64,000 bases of DNA, taken from positions 372,001 through 436,000 of the forward strand of contig LBYD01000001.1 of assembly GCA_000995965.1 (NCBI GenBank), written 5' to 3'. Shown here piece after piece: positions 40,884-50,158 of this stretch. How positions within the stretch are numbered: position 1 is the first letter of the stretch; every line of letters starts with the position of its first letter. The notes beneath the pieces were generated by a model, which saw only the letters and a program-made list of their open reading frames with translations, was not told the DNA's origin and made no database searches. The position numbers and the translations under genes were made by a program. The DNA is from Candidatus Moranbacteria bacterium GW2011_GWC2_40_12. GTDB lineage: Bacteria > Patescibacteria > Paceibacteria > Moranbacterales > UBA11712.

Positions 40884-43094
40884 TTATCCGACCACAAACT
40901 CTTTCCGGTCTCCATATTCCGTCGCTTTGCCCTTGTTCCATTGTTCCACAGGGCGAATATAGCCGACGATTCGGGAATAGACCTCGCATTTTTGCTCCAC
41001 GACGCATTTGGGGCAAAGCTGGTGCTCTCCGATCAGGTATCCGTGCGAAGGACAGATGCTGAAAGTCGGAGATAAGGTAAAATAAGGAAGAGCGTATTTT
41101 TCCGAAATGGTCTTCACCAGCTTTTTCGTCGTTTCGGCGTCCTGAATCCGCTCGCCCATAAATCCATGAAGAACCGTTCCGCCGGTGTATTTCGTCTGAA
41201 GAGATTCCTGGAGATCAAGGGCTTCGAAAAAATCCTCGGTATGATTCACCGGAAGCTGGGTGGAATTCGTGTAGTAGGGTTCAATTTTTTCATTTTCTCC
41301 GACCTGGCCGTTGGCAAAAATCATGTCGGGGTATTTCTTGCGGTCTTTTATGGCCAGCCTATAGGAAGTTCCTTCGCCAGGAGTCGCCTCAAGATTGTAT
41401 AAATTTCCGGTTTCTTCCTGGTATTTTATAAGCTTATTCCTCATATAAACCAGGACTTCTTCGGCGAATTTGACTCCTTTTTCCGTCGCCGTGGTCTCGC
41501 CCATGAAATTTTTGAGGGCTTCGTTCATTCCAATCACTCCAATTGTCGAGAAATGGTTCGCCCAGTAGTTCCCCCGGCGCTTATAGATATTGTCCAGATA
41601 AAATCTCGCGTAAGGATAAAGCCCTTTTTTCATGAAGCTGTCGATGATTTTCCTTTTCGTTTCGAGACTTTCTTTGGCAAGGTCCATTATCTTGTCCAGC
41701 CGGGCAAAGAAATCTTTTCTCTCTGCCCGTCCTGTGGCGCGGCCTTTCTGACCTTTTGCTTGGTTTTTTGACAAATATCCGATTCGAGCCAGATTAATTG
41801 TCACTACCCCGATTGAACCGGTAAGCGGATTGGCTCCGAAAAGCCCTCCGCCGCGCTTGTGAAGCTCGCGGTTATCGATCCTGAGGCGGCAGCACATGGA
41901 GCGCGCGTCGTCGGGATCCATGTCCGAGTTGATGAAGTTGGCAAAATAAGGAATGCCGTATTTCGCCGTCATCTCCCAGACCGGTTTCAGATTTTCGTCG
42001 TTCCAGTCAAAATCGCGGGTGATGTTATAGGTTGGAATGGGAAAAGTGAAAACCCGTCCGCTGGCATCCCCTTCCGCCATCACTTCCGCGAAAGCCCGGT
42101 TGATCATGTTCATCTCTTCCTGGAATTCTCCGTACTTTTCCTTCTGCGGCACGCCTCCGACAATCACCGATTCTTCGATCATATTCTTCGGAGGGACGAT
42201 ATCCAGGGTTATGTTCGTAAAGGGAGTCTGGAACCCGACCCGGGTGGGAACGTTGACATTGAAAACAAATTCCTGCATGCATTGTTTGACCTCCTTGAAG
42301 GAAAGTCCGTCGTACCTGACAAACGGGGCCAGAAGCGTGTCGAAATTCGAAAAAGCCTCCGCGCCGGCCACTTCTCCCTGGAGCGTGTAGAAAAAATTTA
42401 CCATCTGTCCGATAGCCGTCCTCAAATGCTTGGGTGGTTTGCAGGCAATTTTTCCCGGAACACCGGTGAAACCCCGTCGGAGAAGATCCTGAAGGTCCCA
42501 GCCGCAGCAATATACAGCGATCTTGTCGAGATCATGGATGTGAAAGTCGCCTTCGTCGTGTGCGTCGCGGATCGCCTTGGAATATACCCGGTTGAGCCAA
42601 TATTTCGAGCTGACAATGGAAGAAATATAATTATTGAGCCCCTGCAGGGAATAAGCCATATTGGCGTTTTCCTTGACCTGCCAGTCGATTTCCTGAATAT
42701 ATTTATCCACCAGATCGACTGCTTCTTTCAAGGCTTCTTCTGATTCGCGGATTTTGCGGTGCTGCTCGCGATAGAGGATATAGGCCTTGGCTGTTTCCTC
42801 GAAATCCAGGATCATAAGAACCCTTTCTACGAGATCCTGAATTTCTTCGATTTCGGGAACATTTCCCTTTTTGAAGTTTTTGTTGAGAAGCTGGACGACT
42901 TTCGAAGAAACTTTTTTGGCTTCCGCTTCTTTTCCTTCTCCTGTTTCCGCGAAAGCTTTGAGCACAGCCTTCGTGATTTTTTCCTGCTCAAATTTGACGA
43001 CCCGCCCGTCGCGCTTCACCACGCGGTCGACCCGGTTTTTGAATTCCCCCGCCCCTTTTTTGACCATTTTCTGGCCTTTTTTTACCGCAATCAT
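40884..43094 (-). CDS. nrdD: anaerobic ribonucleoside-triphosphate reductase
   Basis: Class III RNR for dNTP synthesis without oxygen. The 736-residue product has an N-terminal ATP-cone (VVKRDGRVVKFEQEKITKAVLKAFAETGEGKE). The catalytic barrel contains HIHDLDKIAVYCCGWDLQDLL and MCCRLRIDNREL. The C-terminal zinc site is SICPSHGYLIGEHQLCPKC, and the glycyl-radical loop is RIVGYIRPVEQWNKGK. Operon nrdR-nrdD-nrdG with a NrdR box upstream. Confidence 0.97.
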   Translation of the reverse strand: MIAVKKGQKMVKKGAGEFKNRVDRVVKRDGRVVKFEQEKITKAVLKAFAETGEGKEAEAKKVSSKVVQLLNKNFKKGNVPEIEEIQDLVERVLMILDFEETAKAYILYREQHRKIRESEEALKEAVDLVDKYIQEIDWQVKENANMAYSLQGLNNYISSIVSSKYWLNRVYSKAIRDAHDEGDFHIHDLDKIAVYCCGWDLQDLLRRGFTGVPGKIACKPPKHLRTAIGQMVNFFYTLQGEVAGAEAFSNFDTLLAPFVRYDGLSFKEVKQCMQEFVFNVNVPTRVGFQTPFTNITLDIVPPKNMIEESVIVGGVPQKEKYGEFQEEMNMINRAFAEVMAEGDASGRVFTFPIPTYNITRDFDWNDENLKPVWEMTAKYGIPYFANFINSDMDPDDARSMCCRLRIDNRELHKRGGGLFGANPLTGSIGVVTINLARIGYLSKNQAKGQKGRATGRAERKDFFARLDKIMDLAKESLETKRKIIDSFMKKGLYPYARFYLDNIYKRRGNYWANHFSTIGVIGMNEALKNFMGETTATEKGVKFAEEVLVYMRNKLIKYQEETGNLYNLEATPGEGTSYRLAIKDRKKYPDMIFANGQVGENEKIEPYYTNSTQLPVNHTEDFFEALDLQESLQTKYTGGTVLHGFMGERIQDAETTKKLVKTISEKYALPYFTLSPTFSICPSHGYLIGEHQLCPKCVVEQKCEVYSRIVGYIRPVEQWNKGKATEYGDRKEFVVG

Positions 43095-43126
43095 TTTTTT
43101 GTTTTCACCCCAAATTAATTAAGAAT

Positions 43127-43258
43127 TTAGAATTGTGAATTTTGAATTGGGAATAGGAAGATCGAATTAAGAATCCAGAGTTCTTCGAGATAAATTTTTC
43201 TAAATTCTATATTCTTGATTCCCATTCACAATTCACATTTCTCTATTCTCAATTCTGC
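43127..43258. repeat. AT-rich imperfect inverted repeat (gaattgtgaatt family)
   Basis: TTAGAATTGTGAATTTTGAATTGGG...CCATTCACAATTCACATTTC...CAATTCTG. Fills the nrdR-nrdD gap and extends into the last codons of nrdR. Family copies: 50159-50290, 56651-56751, 59033-59148. Confidence 0.7.
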
Positions 43259-43701
43259 GACAATTTCTCTGCTTCTTTTTTGAAGCTCTCGGCGCTGCCA
43301 AAGGATTTATAAACCGAAGCAAAGCGCAGATAGGCTACGTCATCGGCCGTTTTCAGTTTTTCGAGTACCAAACCTCCTATTTCCTTCGAGGATATTTCGC
43401 AATTCCCTTTTTGGTGCAGTCTATATTCAATCTCATCAACCATTTCGTCAATTTTTTTGTCGTCTACCGGCCTTTTCTCAAGCGCTTTTTTGAAGCCCAT
43501 TTCAAGCTTTTCCCTTTTATAATCTTCCTTCCGACCATCTTTCTTCACGACGACAAAATTGAGAAGTTCCAATTGTTCATACGTACTGAAGCGCTTCCGG
43601 CATTTCAAACATTCCCGCCGGCGCCGGATCACTTTTCCATCGCCGGATTCCCGCGAGTCAATCACTTTTGTTTCGGGATGGGAACAGAAAGGACAAACCA
43701 T
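43249..43701 (-). CDS. nrdR: transcriptional repressor NrdR
   Basis: The 150-residue regulator has an N-terminal zinc ribbon (CPFCSHPETKVIDSRESGDGKVIRRRRECLKCRKRFSTYEQ) and an ATP-cone (VVVKKDGRKEDYKREKLEMGFKKALEKRPV). It senses ATP/dATP and represses RNR genes. Here it is the first gene of the RNR operon, with one clear NrdR box in the leader, so it regulates its own operon. Confidence 0.97.
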   Translation of the reverse strand: MVCPFCSHPETKVIDSRESGDGKVIRRRRECLKCRKRFSTYEQLELLNFVVVKKDGRKEDYKREKLEMGFKKALEKRPVDDKKIDEMVDEIEYRLHQKGNCEISSKEIGGLVLEKLKTADDVAYLRFASVYKSFGSAESFKKEAEKLSQN

Positions 43702-43804
43702 ACAAATAATTCAAAAATCAAAATTTTTGTGTCCCGCAAGCAGGACGATCTTTTTTGTTTAAATTTTGAGAATTAATAAGGGATATCCGCAAGGACCCCT
43801 TTTT

Positions 43805-43820
43805 ACACTATATCTTGTGT
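43805..43820. promoter_or_regulatory. NrdR box
   Basis: ACACTATATCTTGTGT matches the known box consensus acaCwAtATaTwGtgt. It lies between the promoter and nrdR. A second box at the usual spacing is not convincing. Confidence 0.88.
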
Positions 43821-43831
43821 TTGTAGTACAA

Positions 43832-43861
43832 ATTTTATCACAATTTAAAAAAGCCTGTCAA
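43832..43861 (-). promoter_or_regulatory. promoter of nrdR-nrdD-nrdG
   Basis: Minus strand TTGACA (43856-43861), 18 bp, TAAAAT (43832-43837). The -35 sits in the loop of the terminator behind ftsZ. Confidence 0.75.
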
Positions 43862-43872
43862 GAGGCTTTTTT
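43846..43872. terminator. terminator behind ftsZ
   Basis: AAAAAAGCCT / AGGCTTTTTT with loop GTCAAG; works in both directions. Confidence 0.85.
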
Positions 43873-43952
43873 ACGGGAAAATTCCAGGTTATCCACAATT
43901 CAACATGCCAAACCCTGTGAAGCCATCGCATTCCTGATTCAACGGTGCTATC

Positions 43953-45179
43953 TTATTTTTTCATTTTTCTGCGGATAAAAGCCGGGATTTCAAGCTCTTC
44001 GTCCTCATCTTCCCCAATTGAGCTCACTTTTGATTCAAAACTTATTTTTCTTTTCGGCTTTGGGGCGACTTTTTCTTCAATGATATACTTTGATTTTTCT
44101 TCTCCGATTCCAAAATCCGTCAAAGCCTCTTCCCCGAGAGTTGTTTTTTTCGTTTCTTGAATAGGGCTCCTTGCAGCCACACTTGTTGGGGTGACGACAG
44201 CAGCAGAAGATTCGCCCACAGCATCCGAATCAAAGCCGGCAGCGATAACTGTGAGATTCAACTCTCCTTTTTTCGCTGATTCATCAATCGTTGCTCCGAA
44301 AATAACTTTGGCGTTTGGATCAATGCTTTCAGTGATGATATTGGCCGCTTCGTTTATTTCAAGCATTGTCATATCCGGTCCACCATGGACATTGAAGAGG
44401 ATTCCCTTGGCACCGTCAATCGAAAATTCAAGAAGCGGGCTGTTGATAGCCATTTTGGCCGCTTGAGCCGCCCTGTTCTCGCCACTGGCAGTCCCGATTC
44501 CCATGAGGGCGCTTCCGGCATCTTGAAGAACCGTCCTAACGTCGGCAAAATCAACATTCACTATTCCAGGTTTGGTAATAAGATCCGAGATGCCCTGAAC
44601 GCCTTGCCGCAATACATCATCAACGACCCTAAAAGCATTTACCAAGGTTGTTTTCCGGTCAATAATTTGAAGAAGTCGATCATTGGGAATGACAATCAGC
44701 GCGTCTACCCTGTCCTTCAGATTTTCCATTCCTTCTAAAGCGATGGCTTTTCTCTGGGCTCCCTCAAAGCCGAAAGGTTTCGTGACAACGGCGATGGTTA
44801 GCGCGCCAGCTTCTTTTGCCGCTTCAGCCACAATCGGAGAGGCTCCGGTTCCGGTTCCTCCGCCCAAGCCGCAAGTGACAAAAACCATGTCGGCCCCTTT
44901 CAAGACCTCGTGAATCTCGTCACGGTTCTCTTCAGCAGCTTGGCGACCGATTTCCGGATTCATTCCAGCTCCAAGACCTTTGGTAAGATTTTTCCCAATA
45001 TGTATTTTATCCGATGCCTTCGAATGGTGCAGGGCCTGGGCATCGGTGTTTATCGCCACAAATTCCACTCCCTTGAGCTTGCATTCGATCATCCGGCTGA
45101 TTGCATTGGTGCCTGATCCGCCAACGCCGACTACTTTGATTCGGGCAAATGTTTCTACGTCTGGTTTTACTTCGGCCAT
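43953..45179 (-). CDS. ftsZ: cell division protein FtsZ
   Basis: Tubulin-like GTPase forming the Z ring. The 408-residue product has KVVGVGGSGTNAISRMIE, the tubulin signature GGGTGTGASPIVAE, the T7 loop NVDFADVRTVL, and the conserved C-terminal tail ELEIPAFIRRKMKK that binds FtsA. The ftsA gene lies 255 nt upstream on the same strand. Confidence 0.98.
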   Translation of the reverse strand: MAEVKPDVETFARIKVVGVGGSGTNAISRMIECKLKGVEFVAINTDAQALHHSKASDKIHIGKNLTKGLGAGMNPEIGRQAAEENRDEIHEVLKGADMVFVTCGLGGGTGTGASPIVAEAAKEAGALTIAVVTKPFGFEGAQRKAIALEGMENLKDRVDALIVIPNDRLLQIIDRKTTLVNAFRVVDDVLRQGVQGISDLITKPGIVNVDFADVRTVLQDAGSALMGIGTASGENRAAQAAKMAINSPLLEFSIDGAKGILFNVHGGPDMTMLEINEAANIITESIDPNAKVIFGATIDESAKKGELNLTVIAAGFDSDAVGESSAAVVTPTSVAARSPIQETKKTTLGEEALTDFGIGEEKSKYIIEEKVAPKPKRKISFESKVSSIGEDEDEELEIPAFIRRKMKK

Positions 45180-45262
45180 AAAGTTATTTTATAAAGACTA
45201 AACAAGCCATAATAAGCTAGTAAAACAATGTAGCATAGGCTTGTTTTAGGTGTCAAGAACTT

Positions 45263-45380
45263 AACAAACTTAAAACTCAAAACTGAGAGCGAAAAGCCAC
45301 GGCGTAAAAACTAAACTGACTTTGTATTCAGTTTTGAGCGGTAGCTTTGGCCTGGCGCTTTTCGTTTTGAGCTTAAATTT
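45263..45380. repeat. imperfect inverted repeat between ftsA and ftsZ
   Basis: AAACTCAAAACTGAGAGCGAAAAGCCACGG pairs with GGCCTGGCGCTTTTCGTTTTGAGC; an inner pair AACTGA...TCAGTTTTGAGC is also present. The ftsZ promoter is not obvious in this 255-nt gap. Confidence 0.65.
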
Positions 45381-45434
45381 ATTTTTTGATTTTGTTTTTA
45401 TTCTATCCCGAAAAAATTGAAAATAAAAGAAAAA

Positions 45435-46697
45435 TCACGGTAAAAATTTTTTGAGCCATCCTCTCATTTTATCCACCGTGTGGCCGATCTTCGGAAGGCC
45501 GTCAATCGCCGGCAACTTTGTGCGGTAGGCATTTGGCGAGCTCATTGCCGCTTCTTCGGCTCCCCAAAGAGCCAGGCCCACGGCTGTCACAAATCCCGGC
45601 TCGTCAACTTTGTCAACTATCCCACTTAGCTCCATGGGAAAACCGGTTTGAGCCGGCAAGCGCAGAATTTTTTTAGCAAGATCCACCACTCCGGGAAGTT
45701 TGGCTCCGCCTCCGACAATAACCGCTCCCGCCGGAAGCATTCCCGAGCGGCCGGTCTTCCGAAGCTCCTTGTCAATCATTGTGAAAATCTCTTCCAGCCG
45801 CGCTTCGACAATCTCTGCGACATGATGGCGCGAAATTTCCCCTTCTTCGTTTTGGTCGATTTCAGACAGGCTTATCTGGTCTTTTTTTCCAATTTCATCC
45901 GGAAGAGCGGACCCATAATTCACTTTCACTTTTTCGGCAACATCAATTGAAGTGCGAAGGCCGATTGCGATATCGTTTGTGATGTGGCTGCTTCCGATCG
46001 AAACTACTCCAATCTGAACCAGATCTCCTTCTTCATAAACCGCAAAACTGGTTGTTCCTCCGCCCAAGTCCACCAGAATCGCCCCCAGTTCTTTCTGTCT
46101 CTTATTGAGAGCCGCTTTCGAAGCTGCCAAAGCCGAAAAAACCATATCTTCGACTTCAACCCCGGCCTGATAGATGCACTTGGAAAGATTTTTTACGACG
46201 GGAGAGGATCCGAGGACCAGCATCGCGTTCACTTCAAGCCTGATTCCGTTCATCCCAAGCGGATCCTTGATGCCTTTTTGTTCATCCACGGAAAAATAAC
46301 GCGGAATCACGTGAATTATTTCGGTGTTCGAAGGAAGCGAAATTGTTTCCGCCGCCGTAAGAGACCGCATGATATCGTCCCCGGTAATCTCCCCATCCGC
46401 TTTAGCGATAGCCACCACCCCTTGGCTTTCCTGATATTTGATATGGTTGCCGCCAATGCTCACAATAGCTTTTCCGACCGGAATCCCCGACGTGCGTTCG
46501 GCATTTTTCACCGCCTCGCTGATCGATTTCACTGTTTCCTCGACATCGGCCACTACTCCCCGGCGTATGCCAAAAGAAGAAGCTGTGCCAACTCCCATTA
46601 CGCGAAGCTTTTCCTCTTCTTCAAATTTTTGGAGAATCACGGCCCGGACATTCGAAGATCCGACATCAAGACCGATTATGGTTGTTCCTTTGCTCAT
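45435..46697 (-). CDS. ftsA: cell division protein FtsA
   Basis: Actin-like membrane tether of the Z ring. With the ATG at 46697 (MSKGTTIIGLDVGSSNVRAVI) the product has 420 residues. Phosphate-binding strands LVDLGGGTTSFAVY and adenosine motif VIVGGGAKLPG are present. The C-terminal amphipathic helix RGWLKKFLP is the membrane-targeting sequence. Confidence 0.96.
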   Translation of the reverse strand: MSKGTTIIGLDVGSSNVRAVILQKFEEEEKLRVMGVGTASSFGIRRGVVADVEETVKSISEAVKNAERTSGIPVGKAIVSIGGNHIKYQESQGVVAIAKADGEITGDDIMRSLTAAETISLPSNTEIIHVIPRYFSVDEQKGIKDPLGMNGIRLEVNAMLVLGSSPVVKNLSKCIYQAGVEVEDMVFSALAASKAALNKRQKELGAILVDLGGGTTSFAVYEEGDLVQIGVVSIGSSHITNDIAIGLRTSIDVAEKVKVNYGSALPDEIGKKDQISLSEIDQNEEGEISRHHVAEIVEARLEEIFTMIDKELRKTGRSGMLPAGAVIVGGGAKLPGVVDLAKKILRLPAQTGFPMELSGIVDKVDEPGFVTAVGLALWGAEEAAMSSPNAYRTKLPAIDGLPKIGHTVDKMRGWLKKFLP

Positions 46698-46730
46698 GAA
46701 ATATACCAAAATTATACAGGAAAACTCAAA

Positions 46731-47102
46731 TCACTGCAAAAATAAGTCCTTTATATAAGGGTAGAAAATTATCGTCCCGATGACAACCGCACCGATGGAA
46801 GCAATAAGCACCGCCGCGGCCATAACATCCTTTATCAGCTGGGCATAGGGATGCATCCGGGGCTTCAGAATATCCACTACCCTCTCAAGGATGGTGTTGA
46901 TGAGTTCCACCGCTAAGACAGAAAAAATAACGAGGAAGAGAGCCACTTTTTGCCAATCCCGAATTTCGAAAATGAGCATCAAGATAACAATGAAAATAGC
47001 AATCAGGATTTCAAGCTGAAAGTTCTGCTCGTTTTTGAGAACATATTTGAGTCCCCGAAAAGCGTGCTGAAAACTGCGATATAATTTTCTGAGATTATCC
47101 AC
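46731..47102 (-). CDS. dgkA: diacylglycerol/undecaprenol kinase family protein
   Basis: The 123-residue, three-helix membrane enzyme has the active-site pattern ELINTILERVVDIL and HPYAQLIKDVMAAAVLIASIGA. It would phosphorylate undecaprenol or diacylglycerol in lipid-carrier recycling. The start is GTG at 47102. It ends 34 nt before ftsA. Confidence 0.92.
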   Translation of the reverse strand: MDNLRKLYRSFQHAFRGLKYVLKNEQNFQLEILIAIFIVILMLIFEIRDWQKVALFLVIFSVLAVELINTILERVVDILKPRMHPYAQLIKDVMAAAVLIASIGAVVIGTIIFYPYIKDLFLQ

Positions 47103-47103
47103 G

Positions 47104-47238
47104 TTGAAAATTTAAAATGCAAAAATCAAAAATAAAAATGACAATTCAAAATGTAAAATTAGTAAATTTCAAAATAATCTTTGGCATTTGTTAATTTTGA
47201 ACTTTACATTGTCATTTTGCATTTTGATATTTGAATTT
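47104..47238. repeat. long AT-rich imperfect inverted repeat (aaaatg-caatgtaaa family)
   Basis: AAAATGCAAAAATC...AATGACAATTCAAAATG pairs with CTTTACATTGTCATTTTGCATTTTG. It extends into the coding end of ybeY, which reads FKYQNAK from it. Confidence 0.75.
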
Positions 47239-47637
47239 TGAACTAACTGTGTCTTGCAACTCATACATCTTCTTCCCATGCCGGAATCCCAAAAGATGCA
47301 AAACGCCGTGCGACAAAACAAAAGCGAGTTCTTTCCTGAAAGACACTTTGTTCTCCTTGGCTGATTTCTCAATCAACTCCGGGCACAAAAACAATTCGCC
47401 TTCTCCCTTTCCTTTATTATACCCTAAAGAATAATCGAAGGAAAGTATGTCTGTCGCTTTGTCAATTTTCCGGTATTTTCGGTTCATTTCCCGAATTTGA
47501 ACCTTGTCCAAAAAAACAACTGAAACAGAAAAAGCCGCTGCCTTTTTTCCGGAAGCGGTCAGCGTTTTTCTCACGACCTTTTCGACAAAAGATTTTTCGA
47601 TTCTTTTTTTTGTTTTGCGGAAAATTTCGATTTCCAT
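47212..47637 (-). CDS. ybeY: endoribonuclease YbeY
   Basis: Metal-dependent RNase for 16S 3'-end maturation and rRNA quality control. The 141-residue product has the zinc motif LSHGVLHLLGFRHG (HGxLHLxGxxH). VVFLDKVQIREMNRKYRKIDKATDILSFDY is the other family block. The C-terminal SSKFKYQNAK is derived from an intergenic repeat and has replaced or extended the native tail. Confidence 0.93.
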   Translation of the reverse strand: MEIEIFRKTKKRIEKSFVEKVVRKTLTASGKKAAAFSVSVVFLDKVQIREMNRKYRKIDKATDILSFDYSLGYNKGKGEGELFLCPELIEKSAKENKVSFRKELAFVLSHGVLHLLGFRHGKKMYELQDTVSSKFKYQNAK

Positions 47638-47640
47638 TAG

Positions 47641-48108
47641 CTAGGATTGAGGCGAAGAAAGTTTTTCATCAATGATTTTTTTGACGAGACTGCCATCGGC
47701 TTTGTCCTGAAGTGCTTTCATTACCGCGCCCATCAGCTTCCCGAAGCCGGACTTATCAGAAACTCCAAGCTCCCCAGCCTTCGCCTCGATAATTTTTCTC
47801 ACCTCGTTTTCTCCCATTTGGGCCGGAAGGTAGTTTTCCAAAACAGCCAGCTCTTTTTTTTCTTTTTCGGCGAGCTCCGTTCGGCCGCCTTTTTCATATT
47901 GGCCGATTGAATCTTTTCTTTGCCTCGTCTGGCGTTTCAGCACCGAAATGATATCTTCGTCGGGAAGATATTTTTCGCCTTGCGCCTTTTTTTCGATCTG
48001 AAAATTTTTGATCGCTGAAATCAGGAAGCGCAAAACTCCCGCCTTTTCCTTTTCACCGGATTTGAGTGCCGACCTGAGATCAGCTTCGATTTGTTCGTGC
48101 AAAATCAT
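47641..48108 (-). CDS. yqeY: GatB/YqeY domain protein
   Basis: With the ATG at 48108 the 155-residue product starts MILHEQIEADLRSALKSGEKEK. It has the YqeY pattern LRFLISAIKNFQIEKKAQG, RQTRQRKDSIGQYEKGGRTELAEKEKKELAVLENYLP and GKLMGAVMKAL. The domain is shared with GatB, where it meets tRNA. The stand-alone form is often next to rpsU, as here. Confidence 0.93.
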   Translation of the reverse strand: MILHEQIEADLRSALKSGEKEKAGVLRFLISAIKNFQIEKKAQGEKYLPDEDIISVLKRQTRQRKDSIGQYEKGGRTELAEKEKKELAVLENYLPAQMGENEVRKIIEAKAGELGVSDKSGFGKLMGAVMKALQDKADGSLVKKIIDEKLSSPQS

Positions 48109-48188
48109 AACATATGGAACCCGTAACACGCGCAAGAAAAAAAATATTTTTTCTCGGGTCATGTTTCGCGCGGCAAGTAATGTTATTT

Positions 48189-48443
48189 TTATCCTTCCAT
48201 TTTTCTCTTCACTCTCTTGAGCGATTCCTCATCAAATTTGCCCATTTTCTTGAGCTTATCTACTTCCTTTTTCACTTTTGCCCGATATTGGGCAGATTCC
48301 CTTGTTTGCCGCCGACTTTTCGGTTTGGCATAAAATCTTCCCTTCCTGGCCGAAAGCAAAACGCCGCTCTGCTGAACGCGGCGGGAAAAGCGCCTGATCA
48401 GCGCTTCGGATGTTTCCCGGTCCTTCTTTTTTACTTCAATCAT
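48189..48443 (-). CDS. rpsU: 30S ribosomal protein S21
   Basis: The 84-residue product has VKKKDRETSEALIRRFSRRVQQSGVLLSARKGRFYAKPKSRR, the S21 core, and a longer helical tail (VKKEVDKLKKMGKFDEESLKRVKRKMEG) than E. coli S21. AGGGGAGG precedes the ATG. Confidence 0.95.
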   Translation of the reverse strand: MIEVKKKDRETSEALIRRFSRRVQQSGVLLSARKGRFYAKPKSRRQTRESAQYRAKVKKEVDKLKKMGKFDEESLKRVKRKMEG

Positions 48444-48458
48444 AAAAATACCTCCCCT

Positions 48459-48803
48459 CTAAATTGGTTCTATTGATTCTCTCAACTTCGCTCCTCCGAT
48501 GAGATGGAGATGAATGTGTCTTACTTCCTGCCCCCCATATTCTCCGACGCGAAAGAGCAGCTTATATCCGTTTTTTGAAATTTTCAGATCCTCAGCGATT
48601 TTTTTGGCAACCAGGATCATCCGGCCCATCAGTTTTTCGTCTTTTTCCGAAATATCCGCGACGCTTTCGATATGTTTTTTGGGTATCACCAAAACATGCA
48701 CCGGAGCAATCGGACGCGCATCGCGGAAAGCGACGACGAGATCGTCTTCATAGAGAAATTCAGTGGGAATTTCACGGCTAACTATTTTGCAAAAAATACA
48801 CAT
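48459..48803 (-). CDS. HIT family nucleotide hydrolase
   Basis: The 114-residue product has the HINT pattern: CIFCKIVSREIPTEFLYEDDLVVAFRDARPIAPVHVLVIPKKHI and the histidine triad HIHLHLIGG. It hydrolyses adenosine phosphoramidates or AMP-lysine conjugates. The N-terminal CxxC suggests a zinc. It lies between hisS and rpsU with almost no spacing, so it shares a transcript. Confidence 0.94.
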   Translation of the reverse strand: MCIFCKIVSREIPTEFLYEDDLVVAFRDARPIAPVHVLVIPKKHIESVADISEKDEKLMGRMILVAKKIAEDLKISKNGYKLLFRVGEYGGQEVRHIHLHLIGGAKLRESIEPI

Positions 48804-48806
48804 AAG

Positions 48807-50156
48807 TTATTTCTTCAGCCTCCTCTTTATCTCATCTATTACTTTCCCGGCGTCAATAATTTCCTGATTGCCGCTCGCCATGTCTTTCACAATCACCGTC
48901 TGGTCAATTGCTTCCTTTTGGCCGAGGATAAGCGTGATCTCAACGCCGAGGCGATCCGCCACTTTGAGCTGGGATTTGAGACTGCCTCTTCCAAAACTCT
49001 CTGCCACCCTGATCCCCGAGCGTTCCAGCCCTTCGAACATCTTAAGGCTTTTTTTCTTCGCAAAAACTCCAAGTTGCGCCAAAAAAACTCGCGGTTTCGG
49101 CTCTTTGTATATCCTGGCTCCCAGTTTTTTCATTTCGGCCGCCAGCCGGTCAAGACCCAGGCTGAAACCCACCGCCGGAGTATTTTCTCCTCCCAGCATT
49201 TTCACTAACCCATCATACCTGCCGCCGCCGCCAAGAGCATTTTTTCTTTTTTCTTCACCGCTTTCCGAAACGGACATGAATTCAAAAACCGTTTTCGTAT
49301 AATAATCAAGCCCCCTCACGAGATTCGAATCCAGTTCGAACGGAATTTCGAGCTCCTCAAGATATTCCAGAAGCTCTTTGAAATGTGTCCGACATTCTTC
49401 ACAAAGATGGTCTATCGACTGGGGCGCGCTTGCCCTCACTTGGACGCATTTGTCCTCTTTGCAATCCAGAATCCGGAGAGGATTCGTTTCCAGCCTTCGC
49501 TTGCAATCTATGCAAAGTTTTTGTTTTTTCGATTCAAAATAATGAATAAGAAGGTTCCGGTAGCTTTTTCGGCACGAGGGACAGCCGATGCTATTGACAT
49601 TGACCCGGACGTTTTTTATCCCAAGCTGATAGATCACCCGCCAGCCCATCTGGATCATTTGGGCGTCTATGACCGGATCCTGTTCCCCCAAGGCTTCACA
49701 CCCGAACTGGAAAAATTCCCGGAATCTTCCTTCCTGCGGACGGTCGTAGCGATAGCAGGGGCCAGTGTAGTACAGTTTCACGGGCTTGGGAGACACATGC
49801 ATGCCATGCTGTATATAGGCCCGGGCGATTCCGGCTGTGAATTCGGGCCGGAGCGACACTTTTTCGCCCCCTTTGGTCGAGAAAGAATACATTTCTTTGT
49901 CGATAATGTCCGTTCCCTCTCCGATGCTCCTTGAAAAAATGTTGGTGAATTCCACCAATGGAACATCAATCCGCCGATAACCGAAATCGGCCGCCGCTTT
50001 TTCGCTCACCCGCCGGACTTGCTGCCAATAAATCTGGTCAGCAGGCAAAATATCCCTCATCCCGCGCGGAGACTGGAGAAGCAGCTCTTCCTTCTCCGGT
50101 TTTGCAGCTTTTATCTTCCGTATTGATTTTTTCGAGATTTTTTTCTGGCGAGGCAT
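48807..50156 (-). CDS. hisS: histidine-tRNA ligase
   Basis: Class II synthetase of 449 residues. Motif 1 lies near FGYRRIDVPLVEFTNIFSRSIGEGTDI. Motif 2 is YYTGPCYRYDRPQEGRFREFFQFGCEALG, the His-specific loop is LVRGLDYYTKTVFEF, and motif 3 ends GFSLGLDRL. The anticodon-binding domain is at the C-terminus. A Lys-rich N-terminal extension of about 30 residues precedes QSPRGMRDILPAD. Confidence 0.97.
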   Translation of the reverse strand: MPRQKKISKKSIRKIKAAKPEKEELLLQSPRGMRDILPADQIYWQQVRRVSEKAAADFGYRRIDVPLVEFTNIFSRSIGEGTDIIDKEMYSFSTKGGEKVSLRPEFTAGIARAYIQHGMHVSPKPVKLYYTGPCYRYDRPQEGRFREFFQFGCEALGEQDPVIDAQMIQMGWRVIYQLGIKNVRVNVNSIGCPSCRKSYRNLLIHYFESKKQKLCIDCKRRLETNPLRILDCKEDKCVQVRASAPQSIDHLCEECRTHFKELLEYLEELEIPFELDSNLVRGLDYYTKTVFEFMSVSESGEEKRKNALGGGGRYDGLVKMLGGENTPAVGFSLGLDRLAAEMKKLGARIYKEPKPRVFLAQLGVFAKKKSLKMFEGLERSGIRVAESFGRGSLKSQLKVADRLGVEITLILGQKEAIDQTVIVKDMASGNQEIIDAGKVIDEIKRRLKK

Positions 50157-50158
50157 TA

